A stretch of 64,000 nucleotides of DNA from the NCBI RefSeq assembly GCF_030936135.1, contig NC_082598.1, positions 10,978,687 to 11,042,686 of the forward strand, written 5' to 3'. Position 1 is the stretch's first letter, and the number at the start of each line of letters is the position of its first letter. A model generated the notes under the pieces. That model was given only the letters and a program-made list of their open reading frames with translations. It had not been told where the DNA came from and did no database searches. Source of the stretch: Gavia stellata. Taxonomy: Eukaryota > Chordata > Aves > Gaviiformes > Gaviidae. Below are positions 37,301 to 49,300 of this stretch, in pieces. The position numbers and the translations under genes were made by a program.

Positions 37301-40300
37301 TTGATTTATTTTCGGATATGTTAGTGGGATATCTTTATTCTGTTTAATTTATTATTCTGTTCAGGTGTTCAAGGAATGTGTGGATGAGCCATTGTGGGAC
37401 ATGGTTTAACGGGCATGGTGGTGTTAGTTGATGGTTGGACTTGATGATCTTACAGGTCTTTTCCAACCTTAGTGATTCTGTGATTCTGTAATTAGCTGCC
37501 AAGCCTTTTCCTGAAACATTTAGTCTATACAGGTGGCTTTGTTGGGTTACTGATCAGAGGAACAGCTGGTAGACATATGTGGATAGCTGAGGTGGGGTTT
37601 AACACTACGTATTTAAATGGTTTGTCAGTTTTCAACTGGATTTTTAGGGTGTATAATTACCTTAATCATTTGGTGGTACAATGTTCTCGATGGCTAGCTG
37701 GGGTTTATTTCTGGTTCGTTTGTTGTATTAGGACTCAGCAACAGCTCAGTGTCTGTTCTTGTAGAGCTATTTGTAAATATAAGGTATCTACGTAATAAAT
37801 TAAATCAGTGGGATGGATGAGTTGTGGCAGACTTTGGTGCTTTTCATGATTAAACTAATGAAGAGGTAGAAAGCAGGCACAGGGGAAGCCCATTTGGATT
37901 TGTGTCCCAGTGGTTGTGGGTTACAGTAGATGGTAGGTTTAAGAACATTGGGAGGACTGCACAGAGGATTGTCTGTTTTGAGTTTTCTTTGGATTAAGGT
38001 TTAGGTAGCAAAAATGTTTTTGCTAATATTTTGGTCATGATGAAGTATGAAGTTGTTGAAGGTATTTTTGAAAACTCTTTATGTTTTCTAGTAGGTTTTT
38101 TTCCTAGTTAGGCTATGGGTAATGGAATTAGAGGGGTACCATAGCTTTAAAGAAAGTGTGAGTTGGAATGCTAATTGTGGAAGGTTTATGGTTATATAAG
38201 GAGATGTGTTGTTGTATGTCAGAAGTAGGTTGAAGATTTTTAGAAAAGGAAGATGACAGAATAGTTGAATATATAATTACATACAGGAAAAAAACCTCTT
38301 GGCCCCATCTTTGAGGGTTAAACCGGGGGAGTTTGAGGTAATAAAAGAAGTAAAAAAGACAGCAAACCCACCTTTTTAGTGGTTGTTTTACTGAAATAGA
38401 GTGTTTGCAGTTTTCTACTAAAAAGGTACTTTAGTAAAGGGAATTCAGTTTTGGGGGCTGCAGGGAAAGTTTTAAATCTTTTTCTTCTGAAGAAGACAGT
38501 GAGAAGAAAATAATGAGTCTTAAATGTTTGGTTTGTGCTTACCAATGTTATTCTATAATTTACCAGAATGCTTTTGGATCAGTGTTTAATTTTTTTATTT
38601 TCTAGGATCCCAGGGGGAAAAAAAGAAATAGGGTGAAGTATAATAACAAGGTCAGTTGTCTGACAGTAAGTGAGTATTCAATCAGTCAGTCCCCCACTGA
38701 GCTTGGATAAGCAGTTCTGCTACTAAGAGTTGAAGAGGATTTGTAAGTGGGGCTGAGATGCTGCTTGTTATTTGCATGTATGGAGTACTGGGATTAGTAA
38801 TAAAAATAGGATGGAAAAGAATAAGGTTTGTATTGATCCACAGCTGTGGAAGAATGGATGGAATAGCAGATAAAGAAGCATCATTATAGTTTGATACTAT
38901 TTGGAGAGGTGATTATGTTTTTTGCAGGGGTAAAGTTTTATGGGTCCCCTGGGATGTTGCGTGAGGGTAGGGCAAGAGTTAATAAGGCAAGGATAATGCA
39001 GAGAAAGCCTAGGGCACCGCTGCAGAAATAATAATGGTGGGATGGGTTTTTAACACTGTAACTGTTGTGCTAGAATTTAAGATTATCAATAGAAAAATAA
39101 AATGGAAAAAGAGCCAGTCCTTCCTGTTATCTAGGATATTACTTTTCTAAGCTATAAGAAAACACTGGTAGAGTTTATAGATTTCTGGATTTAAACCTTT
39201 CTATGAAAGTATTCAACTCTACTCAGAAGGTACATTAGCTTTTATAACAAACATAGATCAACTGAGCTAAAATCGAAGAGATATAAGTATTTGCAAGTGC
39301 AAAGGTACGAATATACTTTGAAGAAGAAATAAAAAATATATAAATAAGTCTAGCTTCAGTGAATGGAGTGTGCCATCCTTATGCTAAGATGCAACTTAAA
39401 GAGATCTTTTGTGCTATATCAATCACTTTGTTTTCCTAGTCCTAAATCCATCCTTGTTTTACATGGTTAGTTTCTATTAGATTTAATTCATTACAAAGGG
39501 ATGTCAATTTTCCCACATTTCTGCAGTTTTTGGCTCAGACCAAAACTGTTTGTGTGTTTCATAATCAGGCTACAGTTTCAGCGGGGATTTATTTTAGTGT
39601 TAGGTGCTGTCAGTCTGGAGGTTTTATTGCTTTTCAACAAACCAGAAAGCAGCACAATTATTTGAATCAATTATTTGTTATAAATTAGTGACATGCATTA
39701 TCTGCTGTTGTATTAAATCATAAGCCCAAAGAGAAATAATGAAATCTAGATAAATATTATAAATGCATGATTGAATTATATAGGAATATAGCTATATAGT
39801 TGTATAGCTTCCCTTATACTTCAGTTGTGGTTTATGTTCATTAATTTGCAAACTCTGAAAGCTACAGTGGGTGCTGTTATTCTCACTTTCAGAGACAGCT
39901 ATTAGCACATGGAAATGTGAAGCAGTTTGCTTCAAGCCAGGAACAGTCCAGTCCTGAGGCTGCTGCCACTCAGTCTCCTGCCTTGCCCCTATGCATTAGA
40001 CTTTGTATTCTCATCATCGAAGAGTGAAAAAGACGGCAACTGCTTTCTTCAGCGCATTCTGTGCCCACCTGGTCACCTTCCTAGATATTTACAGAGATTT
40101 TCAGTGGTATGGGGAGGGAGAGTTTGTTCTGAGGATAAATGAAATTTTCCTTTAGGAGGATGATGAAGAGTGGTGCTAGGTTAATAGGAACGTCCTTCAA
40201 AGCTCTCTGTGTGGTGTTTGTTTCATTTTGCACAGGAATATCTGCCTTACTGCTTTTGGAATACCTGGGGTTTTTTCAGTGCTTTATCCGATGAAGTGAA

Positions 40301-43300
40301 GTGCCTGTAAGAGCAATCTCTACAAAACTGGAGACTCCTTTCTGTCACACGCTTATTGCCAGCTCAGACTAGTGGTTAGCCGCACCTCAGCAGGGGAAGC
40401 GCAGCTCCCTTAAATCAAAGACTTTCACACCTTTCATCTCTGAGGGGATCTCATGGCTACCCAGGAAAGGAGATCAGGGAACTTCTAGGTGAATCAAGAA
40501 AAGACGGACCCTTCTGCAGGCATCCAATGAGTCTGAGCTCATGTAGGAAGGAAACTTGACTTATCCTGGTAAAGGATGTCTTGGAGAGCAACACATCCTG
40601 CAATGCCGAGGCAGTGTAAGCAATAAGCTTATGCAGAGACATAAAATGTCACTGTTCATTGCTATTCATCTTCACTGTTAATAGATGAAACAGGATCAGA
40701 TGGAAATATAAATTGATAGACATGTTAGAAAGGCTTTAGAGAGAGATGAATGCCCTGTCTTGCAAACCAGCTGCTGTCCAGTGAGTGCTGAAGTGCTCGC
40801 TCTGACCAGTGCAGGGGACGTAGGGCAGGAGCTCAACCCTCCGGCTCTGCAGCTTCCTGAGGCACTGCAACGGGAGTGGACGTGTGCTCCAGGAGAGCTT
40901 TGCATGGAGGATGTTCTCTTAATTCCACCAAGGTTTTGCTTTAGCTTATGATTTTCTGAAGAGCTCTTCCATTTGGGTAATTGGTAATTAAGACATGGGA
41001 GAAGACCTCTTCTAAAGGCAATTGTAAGCAGAGAGGGGACTTACGCCCTTCTCCTCTGCCCTCCTCTCCCTTCCTGCCATCAGCTGATACAGGGCAATAC
41101 AAAAAAAAGAAATTAATGTAACATTGTATTTAATAAAAGCTTTACAGGTTGGTCAGGGATAAAACAAAGTACGATGAATGAAAGGGTTACCTAAAACTAT
41201 CCTGTCCCAGGATAAGGACCATCAGGGGAAAAAAGTATTTTTATTAACAGAATGAAACAGCTTATGCATATCTGGAAGGAAAATACAGTTAAAGCTCAAA
41301 AACATTAGAAAAATTGTTGATGAGATGTTTTGGGGGAAAAGAAAATCTAAAAGATACATTGTTTTCTACAGAAAGACTTCCAAAATTAACTCATAAAACA
41401 TTCAGGTATGTAACTACAGAACCTGAAAAAAGATCTGGTGACAAAAAGTCTTGTGAAAGTTTTTCAGGAAGTTAGCAATTAGAACTGGTTGGATAACTGC
41501 CATTTCAGGTTGCTTTTAATTTTAAGACCTGAAACAGCTTTTTACTGAAAAATTAAAAGCCAAAGAATTGGTGTGACATGCTGATAAAGTATGCCATCTT
41601 AACACAACTAGAGTGTTTTATGTGAGCTATTTAAACCTCTTAGATTTTAAAAATAAAACATAACAGGAAATTATTTCTAGTTTTAAAATTTAATGACTTT
41701 TTTTCTGAAAAGAAACGAATGGTGATGATAGTGGCATAGGTCTGCAGAGTAACTTGAATCTGCATTTGCATCAAAACTTTCATAGTCTGAAAGTTTAGGC
41801 CACTTCTACTCTTAACGTAGAGTTTGGCAGTACTGCAGGGAAGTGAATGAACAAGAAAAATACATATATTATGCCCCCCATTACTTTCTTCCACATAAGA
41901 AAATAAATATGTTTCAGAGTTATGAGAAGTTGCAGAAGCTATGAAGAATTGAGAACGAACAATTCCAAGTCAGAGCAATCCATGAAGAACTGCTGAAAGC
42001 AGACCACCTACACACTGTTTCTGACAAAGAGAGAAAAAGAGATTTTTTCAGTGCTGTAACAGTTCAAAAAAGAGTGTTAGAAGCAAAATGATCTATACCA
42101 CTGCAATAGTTGCAGAGAATTTTTTTGAAAACTGTTTGTCCTGAATTATAGGTGATAAATGTATTAGGCTTTGCATATACTTCTGAATGGTCTTAGGTAC
42201 ACAATGAAGTGCACTTTAATGAGTGGTGATGTGGGTACTGTGGTGCTACTGCAAGCCAGTCAAATAAAGCTTGCTGGAGTGGAGAACAGACCGATGGAAA
42301 GCTACTAATGAAACAACAACTGTGTTAACCTAGATACTTCGCCACAAGGTACAAGATTAAGTCACTTTACTCCTGTGCCCAAAATATTCCTTATAAAACC
42401 AAAAAGAAACAAAAAGCTGTCTGAGAGATATTACTGTTTATTACTGTTATACTGTCTGAGAGATATTACTGAGATATTACCTCTCAGCAAGTGCAATACG
42501 TAATCCAAATTTAGTTACAGGAGGAGAACATGAGTGATGATTTAGAAAGGGGCCAAATTCTTCCAGTTATAATCTTCTGGCAGTTTTAGCAATGACTGGC
42601 AGACCTAATGAAACAGAGATGCATTCGATTTTAAGCCTGACAAGGATGAGCACAACTTGTAAACACCATCTGCAAGATGTCCAAACCATTGATATTGCGG
42701 AATATGTCTCTGGTTCTATATTGAAGCAGAATCTTTTGTTTCATCCTCGTAAAAGTAGTCACCTTTAAATAATTTTTGCACGTAACAAATACAGTACAAA
42801 CAAAAAGAGCACCTGCCACTTCCCTGGATAAATGAAAGGATTCAGCACAGCATGATGGTCATATTTTCATGACACTGTTTCAGGCAAACAAAGCAACATT
42901 ACTTGCAACTTGCCCAGAAAATAAATGGCAGGGTTGCCAAGAAATGGTTACTATTGCTAGCAACACAGATGATAGACAAATTATTTTCTGTGAGCTCCTA
43001 GATTATGATTGTTACAATATGAGTTTGATTTAATGTTATATTCATAGTTACTGAAATAAAGGGAATTTGATTCACGGGGTGGGTGGGAGAAAATGTTGTC
43101 TCACCATCTCAGAAGTGTCTGCCAGGCCAAGTTAGCAAATGAATTTTCCTAAGTATTTGTATGCTAACTCACACTGAAGTTCTTGCACCTAACTTCTTCA
43201 CCTCCAGGTCCCAGATTTATGCCATATGCTTGCTTGTGGTTTTGAGGTCTGTTGCTGTACTGATGACTTGGAAGGATAATTGACAACAGCAGTTCATTGC

Positions 43301-46300
43301 TGTAATTCACTATTTCAGTGCTGGTTATACGCCCCGGTTCATGTGTCACCTTATTCTGTCAAAATAAACAGATCTTTGGCAATAGCTGTCCACACTGTGT
43401 GGTGTGATAGATCATCCTCACAGTGTGTTTTTCAACAGTCAGGCAATATCATGATGTTATATATTTAAGTATGTTTATAAGTTTAGAAGAAGATTCTATT
43501 AGTCTTGCAGATGTCAAGGATAAGTCACACTGACATGACTGGGATAAGAAACCCTCTGAGGCTTGGTCACAATTAATCCTCTTTGTACATTAGATGGTTT
43601 TGTGTTTCCTTTGGGATACTCTGAGCTGTGTTTTGAGGTGTAGACTTTCTGCTCAGTGTAGCTATTTGTATACAAATGCATCCCCATATGTTTTTCAGCC
43701 ATAATGCTGGTATGTGGTGTTGATAGATCTTGGCAGCTGAGTATACAGGTCATAGAATATGTATGTGTCAGACCTATCTGAAGAAATAACCCATGTGCAG
43801 GTGACAAAGAAATGGGTTCTGAATAAGAAAAGTCAATCTACTAGTTAAATTTTTGCAAAATATCGATTTTTATATTTGCAATATGTAGCTACATATATAT
43901 AATATACATGGTATACTGTGTGTATATATAGGTATGTATGAGGCCATAAAGAGAAGTATTTTCCAAAATCAGGCCTTTTCAGCACTTGCTGGCAGGGCAG
44001 GATCGTTTTCACTACCTTACAACACAGATATCTCTATCTATCTGAGCTGGTTGACTTAAGCTCTCTTTATTGTCAATGGAGATTCAGTCAATGTAGTCAA
44101 GAGTGTATGACAAGATTCATCTCATCTTAGAAAAGTCACCTCGAACAGACTGGATCAGTTTGGTGCTAGAAATGCCTGTTTCTCTTAATTGACTCAAAAG
44201 GGAGTATCCAGTGATGAGCTCAGTTGTGTCTAAAATTAGACAGGAGGAATCCCAGCCATATTGCTGACTTTGCTGCAGATTGCTGACTAAAATCTTTCAT
44301 ACGCAGTACAAATTTTAGGTTTAATTTTCTGCTGTACTGCCTGTTGAATAGCTATTTGTGCATGCGTACAATGAGGCTACCTCACTACTAATTTTAAACA
44401 GAGGTTTTAACTGCTTGGGTTCTTTTTTTATTAAAAAAAATCCTCATTTATTTGATGCATTCAATTCCTGTGAAAGGTGAAAGGCACTATACAGAATTGA
44501 GGCCACTGGCTTTCATTTGGGACCTCAGCTGTGAAGTAAGTATTTAACGTGTAATTAGCACGGATTCCTGACCACTGTCTTATGCTTTGCCAGTTCCTAG
44601 CCATCAGTGTTATGTTGGCAATGGCACAGAGTACAGAGGTACAGCAAAGACGACCATTTCTGGACACAGCTGCTTGCCTTGGGATTCAGACTTGCTTTAC
44701 CAAGAGCTTCATGTTGACAGTGTGGAGAAAGCAGTACAGCTTGGCTTGGGGCCGTTCTCTTACTGCAGGTGAGAAAAGTTCATGTTTGCCCTGTATTTGT
44801 AAATCAAGAGATGGATGTATTGTGGAAGGGAGAAGGGCCAGGAATCTCAGAGCAGGTGTTATCCCTGTCTTGGAAAAGCTAGACTGACTTTAACAGCCTG
44901 ACATGAGGGATGTAAGTGTGCAGATGTCAAGATCTGGTAGACAGGCTAAATCAATAGCTGGGTCTGCCAAAGAAAGCTTGATCTTAAAGGTCTTTTCCAG
45001 CCTAAATGATTCTATGACTCTATGAAGCTCAGACACAGAAAAATGTTGGAAATTCCAGGTCCTTTTTTTTCCTGGGATTTTTGTTTTTTCAAATGAGACC
45101 ATGGTGCAAAACTTTTGAAATTGTTCATAAATTACTATCTAAAAGGGGAAAGAAATGCACTAGCTGAGTTAAAAAGGTTAACTTTTGATTTCTAATTCTT
45201 AAATCGTGAAATATGTAACATAAAGGAAAATATTTTCAAAAGTGAAAAGTTATTTGAAAATGAAAAATCAAAGCACTATATTTCAAAAACATTGAAATGG
45301 AATGTCAAATCTCTTTCCTGGATTTCTTCCAGAGCAAAATTATTGCAAAATAAAATTTCATTCTTTCAATTTTGATTGAACCATACATACGATAAAGTGC
45401 ATTTCTGCTAAAGTCTTCTTTTCAGCTATGATGAAAACATTTGTGATATATAGGTTTGTGCTTTCTCCTCAGTCACTTTACGTTCCCCCTGTCTCTGAGG
45501 TCTTCATGAGATCAATGGATATCCACAAATGAAGGAAATGCTTCCGTTTAGAGAGAATCTTGGAGAGGAGCAAATGCTAGAAACGGCAAACTTTAGATGC
45601 TTCTCCATAAATTACTGGTTGATGTCTCAGTTTTGGGTTGTTTGTTTTTTTTTAAAAATGGAAGTTAGACCCGTATTTCAGGAAGATCAGAATGTACTGC
45701 ACTTCCTAATTTGTTTGGTGATAAAAAGCATGCATGCGTGCTGAAAGTAGCTCTTCTTCTCTATCTAACACAGACTAATAGAGTTCCTACACCCTGCCTT
45801 AACCCAGATTGGCTTGTTTTCCAAGGCTTGGTCTTGATTCAAGCACTTAAGTATGAGATTTATGGTGTCCCAGCACAGCATGGCAATTTATTGGGCACAT
45901 ATTTTATGCTTTGACAAATCTTGATCCCTTCAATTTGCATCATTTAAGCACAATATTCACTCGCAGATCTGAAATGCAAAGAATAAAATGGTGTAGGAGC
46001 TGATGTGTTCATGTTCTGTAGAGCTGAGAAAAAAGCTTTTCACTTTTTTGTCAGCTTGTTACAATTTCTGGGGATATCTCTGCTACACTATATAATCCTG
46101 TAGATTTCTTCTTCTTCACATAGTCTAATTTAGAAACATTGTTGGTGGAAGATGACTCAACCTGTGTTGCTTCTTCAGTTCTGAGAATTTGAAAGTGCTT
46201 TAATCTTTTTCTGAAGAGCAGTCAGATTAAAAAAAAAGAAATATTGAAGAACCTTAAAATAATAGACAGTCCTTCTGATAAATCCAACTGAAATTAGAAT

Positions 46301-49300
46301 TACTGTTTATCTGCAGTCCTGAATTACCATGTCATTTTTTCTTGACCTGCTGAAGATCTTTCTGGGTCTTCAGAGTTTCCCTATATTCTTGGAGGAGTAA
46401 ATTGGGCAAATCTATGGTTACTTATATGGCATTGATAAAGACAATTAGGCTATACCATAGAGAAACCCTAATGGAATCAAACCAAGACCTGTCTAACACC
46501 AAGGTAACAAAGGGCCAAAGGGCTAAACTGTTTCAGACATTCCCTTTTTTTTTTTTTCCCTTTTGAGAAATACAGTATTTTCTTGAGGTAGTCTTTCATT
46601 TCCTCAGACTCTCTGGGGAATGAGAACCTGAGCTTCTCAAATTAATTTTTGCTAGCTATTCTTGTTATGGATTTTCTATGAATCTACTTGTGTTGGAATT
46701 TCCTTGCTTAAAAAAATCATCTAAAAAAGGAATTTCTCCCATGGGATTTAGTCCTGAAAATAGCTGAGCTGATACCTGTTAAAACACTTCAGTGTGGGCT
46801 GTATTTAAACCATGTGAACATGCTCATGCATCCAAATACTTGTAGGCAAATTTTACAGGTGTTTAGTCATACGTCTGTATTTCAGGTCCTAGAGAACCTT
46901 AGGCTTCATTAGCTTTAGGTATGAAGAATGCTACTGAGAGGCTACTCATGCATTTAGGGGTTCGCAGGTGCTTCAGCGCTTTGTCAGATGGCTCAAAACC
47001 TCAGAGTCTTGGCTGTCCTCTGTATGGTGCACAGGAAAAAGCAGAAAAATTGTGGGAAGCTTGGAACAACAAGGTGGTTAATGCTTGTAATGCACTCTCT
47101 CCCTGAATCAATTAGAAATCCAGATGATGATGAGAAGCCATGGTGTTACATCAAGAAGGACAACAGTTTGTCCTGGGAGTATTGTGACATTCCATCTTGT
47201 GGTATGTAAAGGCTCTCTTAAAATCCATGTTATGAATGAATGAAGAAAGGTTTATCGATACTAGGACAAGCTTTCACTGTATAATTTTGAATGTTCTACT
47301 GTTCCCAGGAGTGTTGAATATTTTACTGTTTGCAGTGAATCAAATGACAACAACAAGTGTCTCCATGCATTTTTTGGAGCTGTGATACAATCTGTGATTT
47401 TTGTCCTGAAACACTGTATAACAGCTGTGTCACACTACTGCTTTCAGTCAAAATCATCCCAATATCACCAAATTTTCTGCTAGAACATGCAAGAGGTCAG
47501 AAATGATTGATGCTTTGGTACAAATTGTCATCACTCAGGGAATTGCAGGCCCAGAGAAGTGAATGGGGCTCTGTGAGCAAATAGAGGAAGGGATCCTGAA
47601 GATGTATAAGACATAGTATTTAATTCAAAAACCTAAAGATTCTGCTCTTCCCCTAAATTAGCATTTAACTGTTGTTAATGTTGAAGCTGACCTTTAGAAT
47701 GGAGTTGTAATCTGAAAAGTCGGTTTATAAAGTGGTCCTTTTATTTCCCTTTTATGGTTCTAATGCATTTGATAGATGATATTAATACAAGAGCCCCAGT
47801 CCTCGCTATTGCAATGGCAAAGCTCAGTCCAGAATCTGAAAATGAAGATGTGATGTATCATGCATTCTGTTGTGCCTCCTCTGGTAGTGAAGATGTATTG
47901 TATTTGTACCGGTAAATGAAACAGTGTCTGAGAATGTTCACAGATGCATTTAATTTACACTAGTACATACACAGCCAGTGTTGGGAACAGGCATAGCTTT
48001 CAGTCTTGTAAGTCTCCTGAGGAGCTGAATGAGAGTCACTTGTATGTGAACATTTAATGATAATTTAACAAACCTTTCTTTTAAAGACTCTTATAAAAGT
48101 TCCAGTCCTGAGAAATCACAAGGGTTTATAGTCTGATGCCATATTCCTTTACATCTCAGCAAGCAGGGGAAGGAGGCCACCAGTTCCAGACAATGTACAT
48201 TATTCTGCAGTTCCCAGAAGACCATGTGGGAGAAGACACAAAAAACGAAGTTTTGTGAGACCTAGGATTGTTGGGGGATCTTCATCTCTGCCTGGATCTC
48301 ATCCCTGGACAGCCGCTATCTATATTGGAGAGAGTTTCTGTGGTGGAAGCCTTATTCAGACTTGCTGGGTTGTGTCAGCAGCACACTGCTTTGCTAACAG
48401 GTAAACTCACCCCTTAGTTTGACAGCAGGTCCTCTCCTCCTCATAGTCACTGTCTCCTTCTGACTCACAACAAACCTGAACTGAAACAAGTGAGAAAGAA
48501 GATGAGATTATAAAAGACCAATGTTCCAAAAGGAGTTTCTGGCAATTTGGGTGCAGTTCATGGGCTAACAAATAGCTTGGAGTCCTTTTGTCTCACAAGC
48601 CCTTATCTTGTTCCTTAAGGAGTCTCAAAGAAGCTAAATGACCCAACTGAAGGAATAAGGTAATGCTGAGCAGGACATAGAAAGGGAGCTTGCATGTGCA
48701 GGCATCTGCAAGGGGAAATAAGTATTTCCCCTCTTCTCAGTTACCTTTATGAATGTTTATGCCTGCTTTGAGGCGTAGCAGAGATGACTATGCTCATTGT
48801 TGTGTTTTGTTCAAAAAGGCTGAGACAGCCAAGCAATGATTTATTAGAGAAAATAAATTATCGTTGGTTGACACAAATAGAGCAGGCTGAGCTTTACAAA
48901 AAGCCAAAGGGAAGAACTGAACTATTAAATTTTTGAGGCTGATTTCCTTGAAAGATGTTTTGGATTTTTTGGAGTTTTTTTGTCCTCCAGCTGTGGGACA
49001 CCGGAGAGAATATTGACTATAAGATGCTCTTACTTAATTCTAAATATTTCATTTTCCACAAATGCTGAACACTGTCCCTGATTTCAGTTTGATCACATTG
49101 ATGGGAAAAATATTACATCATTTCATACCCATTGCTCCTTTGCATAGTAAAGAAGCCAAGAGAAACAGAAAACCTCATGCCAGAATACATACACTGATAG
49201 CTTGTAGAGCTAATAATACCATTGTGAATGCTGTACCGAAGCATTTGGAGCTCAAGCCACAGCGCATTTGTTTTTCAAATGTTGTGAAATAGCTACTAAC

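Larger units (their letters stand above)
37171..39060 (-). other. nuclear mitochondrial insertion (NUMT), ancient, interrupted by CR1
   Basis: About 1.9 kb matching avian mitochondrial DNA, with the mitochondrial L-strand on the minus strand. Reading the minus strand from 39060 downward I find the 3' half of cytochrome b, tRNA-Thr, tRNA-Pro (antisense, as in mtDNA), an unassigned block of about 0.6 kb, and ND6 (antisense, as in mtDNA). The plus strand here is rich in G and T and poor in C, the expected bias of a reversed L-strand. Frames are broken and divergence is heavy, so the transfer is old. The left border is uncertain (roughly 37080-37200; tRNA-Glu is at best barely visible there); the right border lies at about 39051-39110. 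Identification is from remembered mitochondrial gene features; an alignment would settle it. Confidence 0.88.

Noticed and set aside
37577-37795. 73-codon plus-strand frame as a nuclear gene
   Set aside because: It aligns with the C-terminal part of mitochondrial ND6 and sits in the NUMT next to tRNA and cytochrome b relics.
37200-39060. Old retroviral env/pol remnant
   Set aside because: The G/T-rich bias first suggested degraded retroviral DNA, but the minus strand matches cytochrome b, tRNA-Thr, tRNA-Pro and ND6 in order.
47884-47912. Extending the candidate linker exon to the GTAAAT at about 47913
   Set aside because: That donor would leave phase 2, which does not join the protease exon at 48160 in the correct frame.
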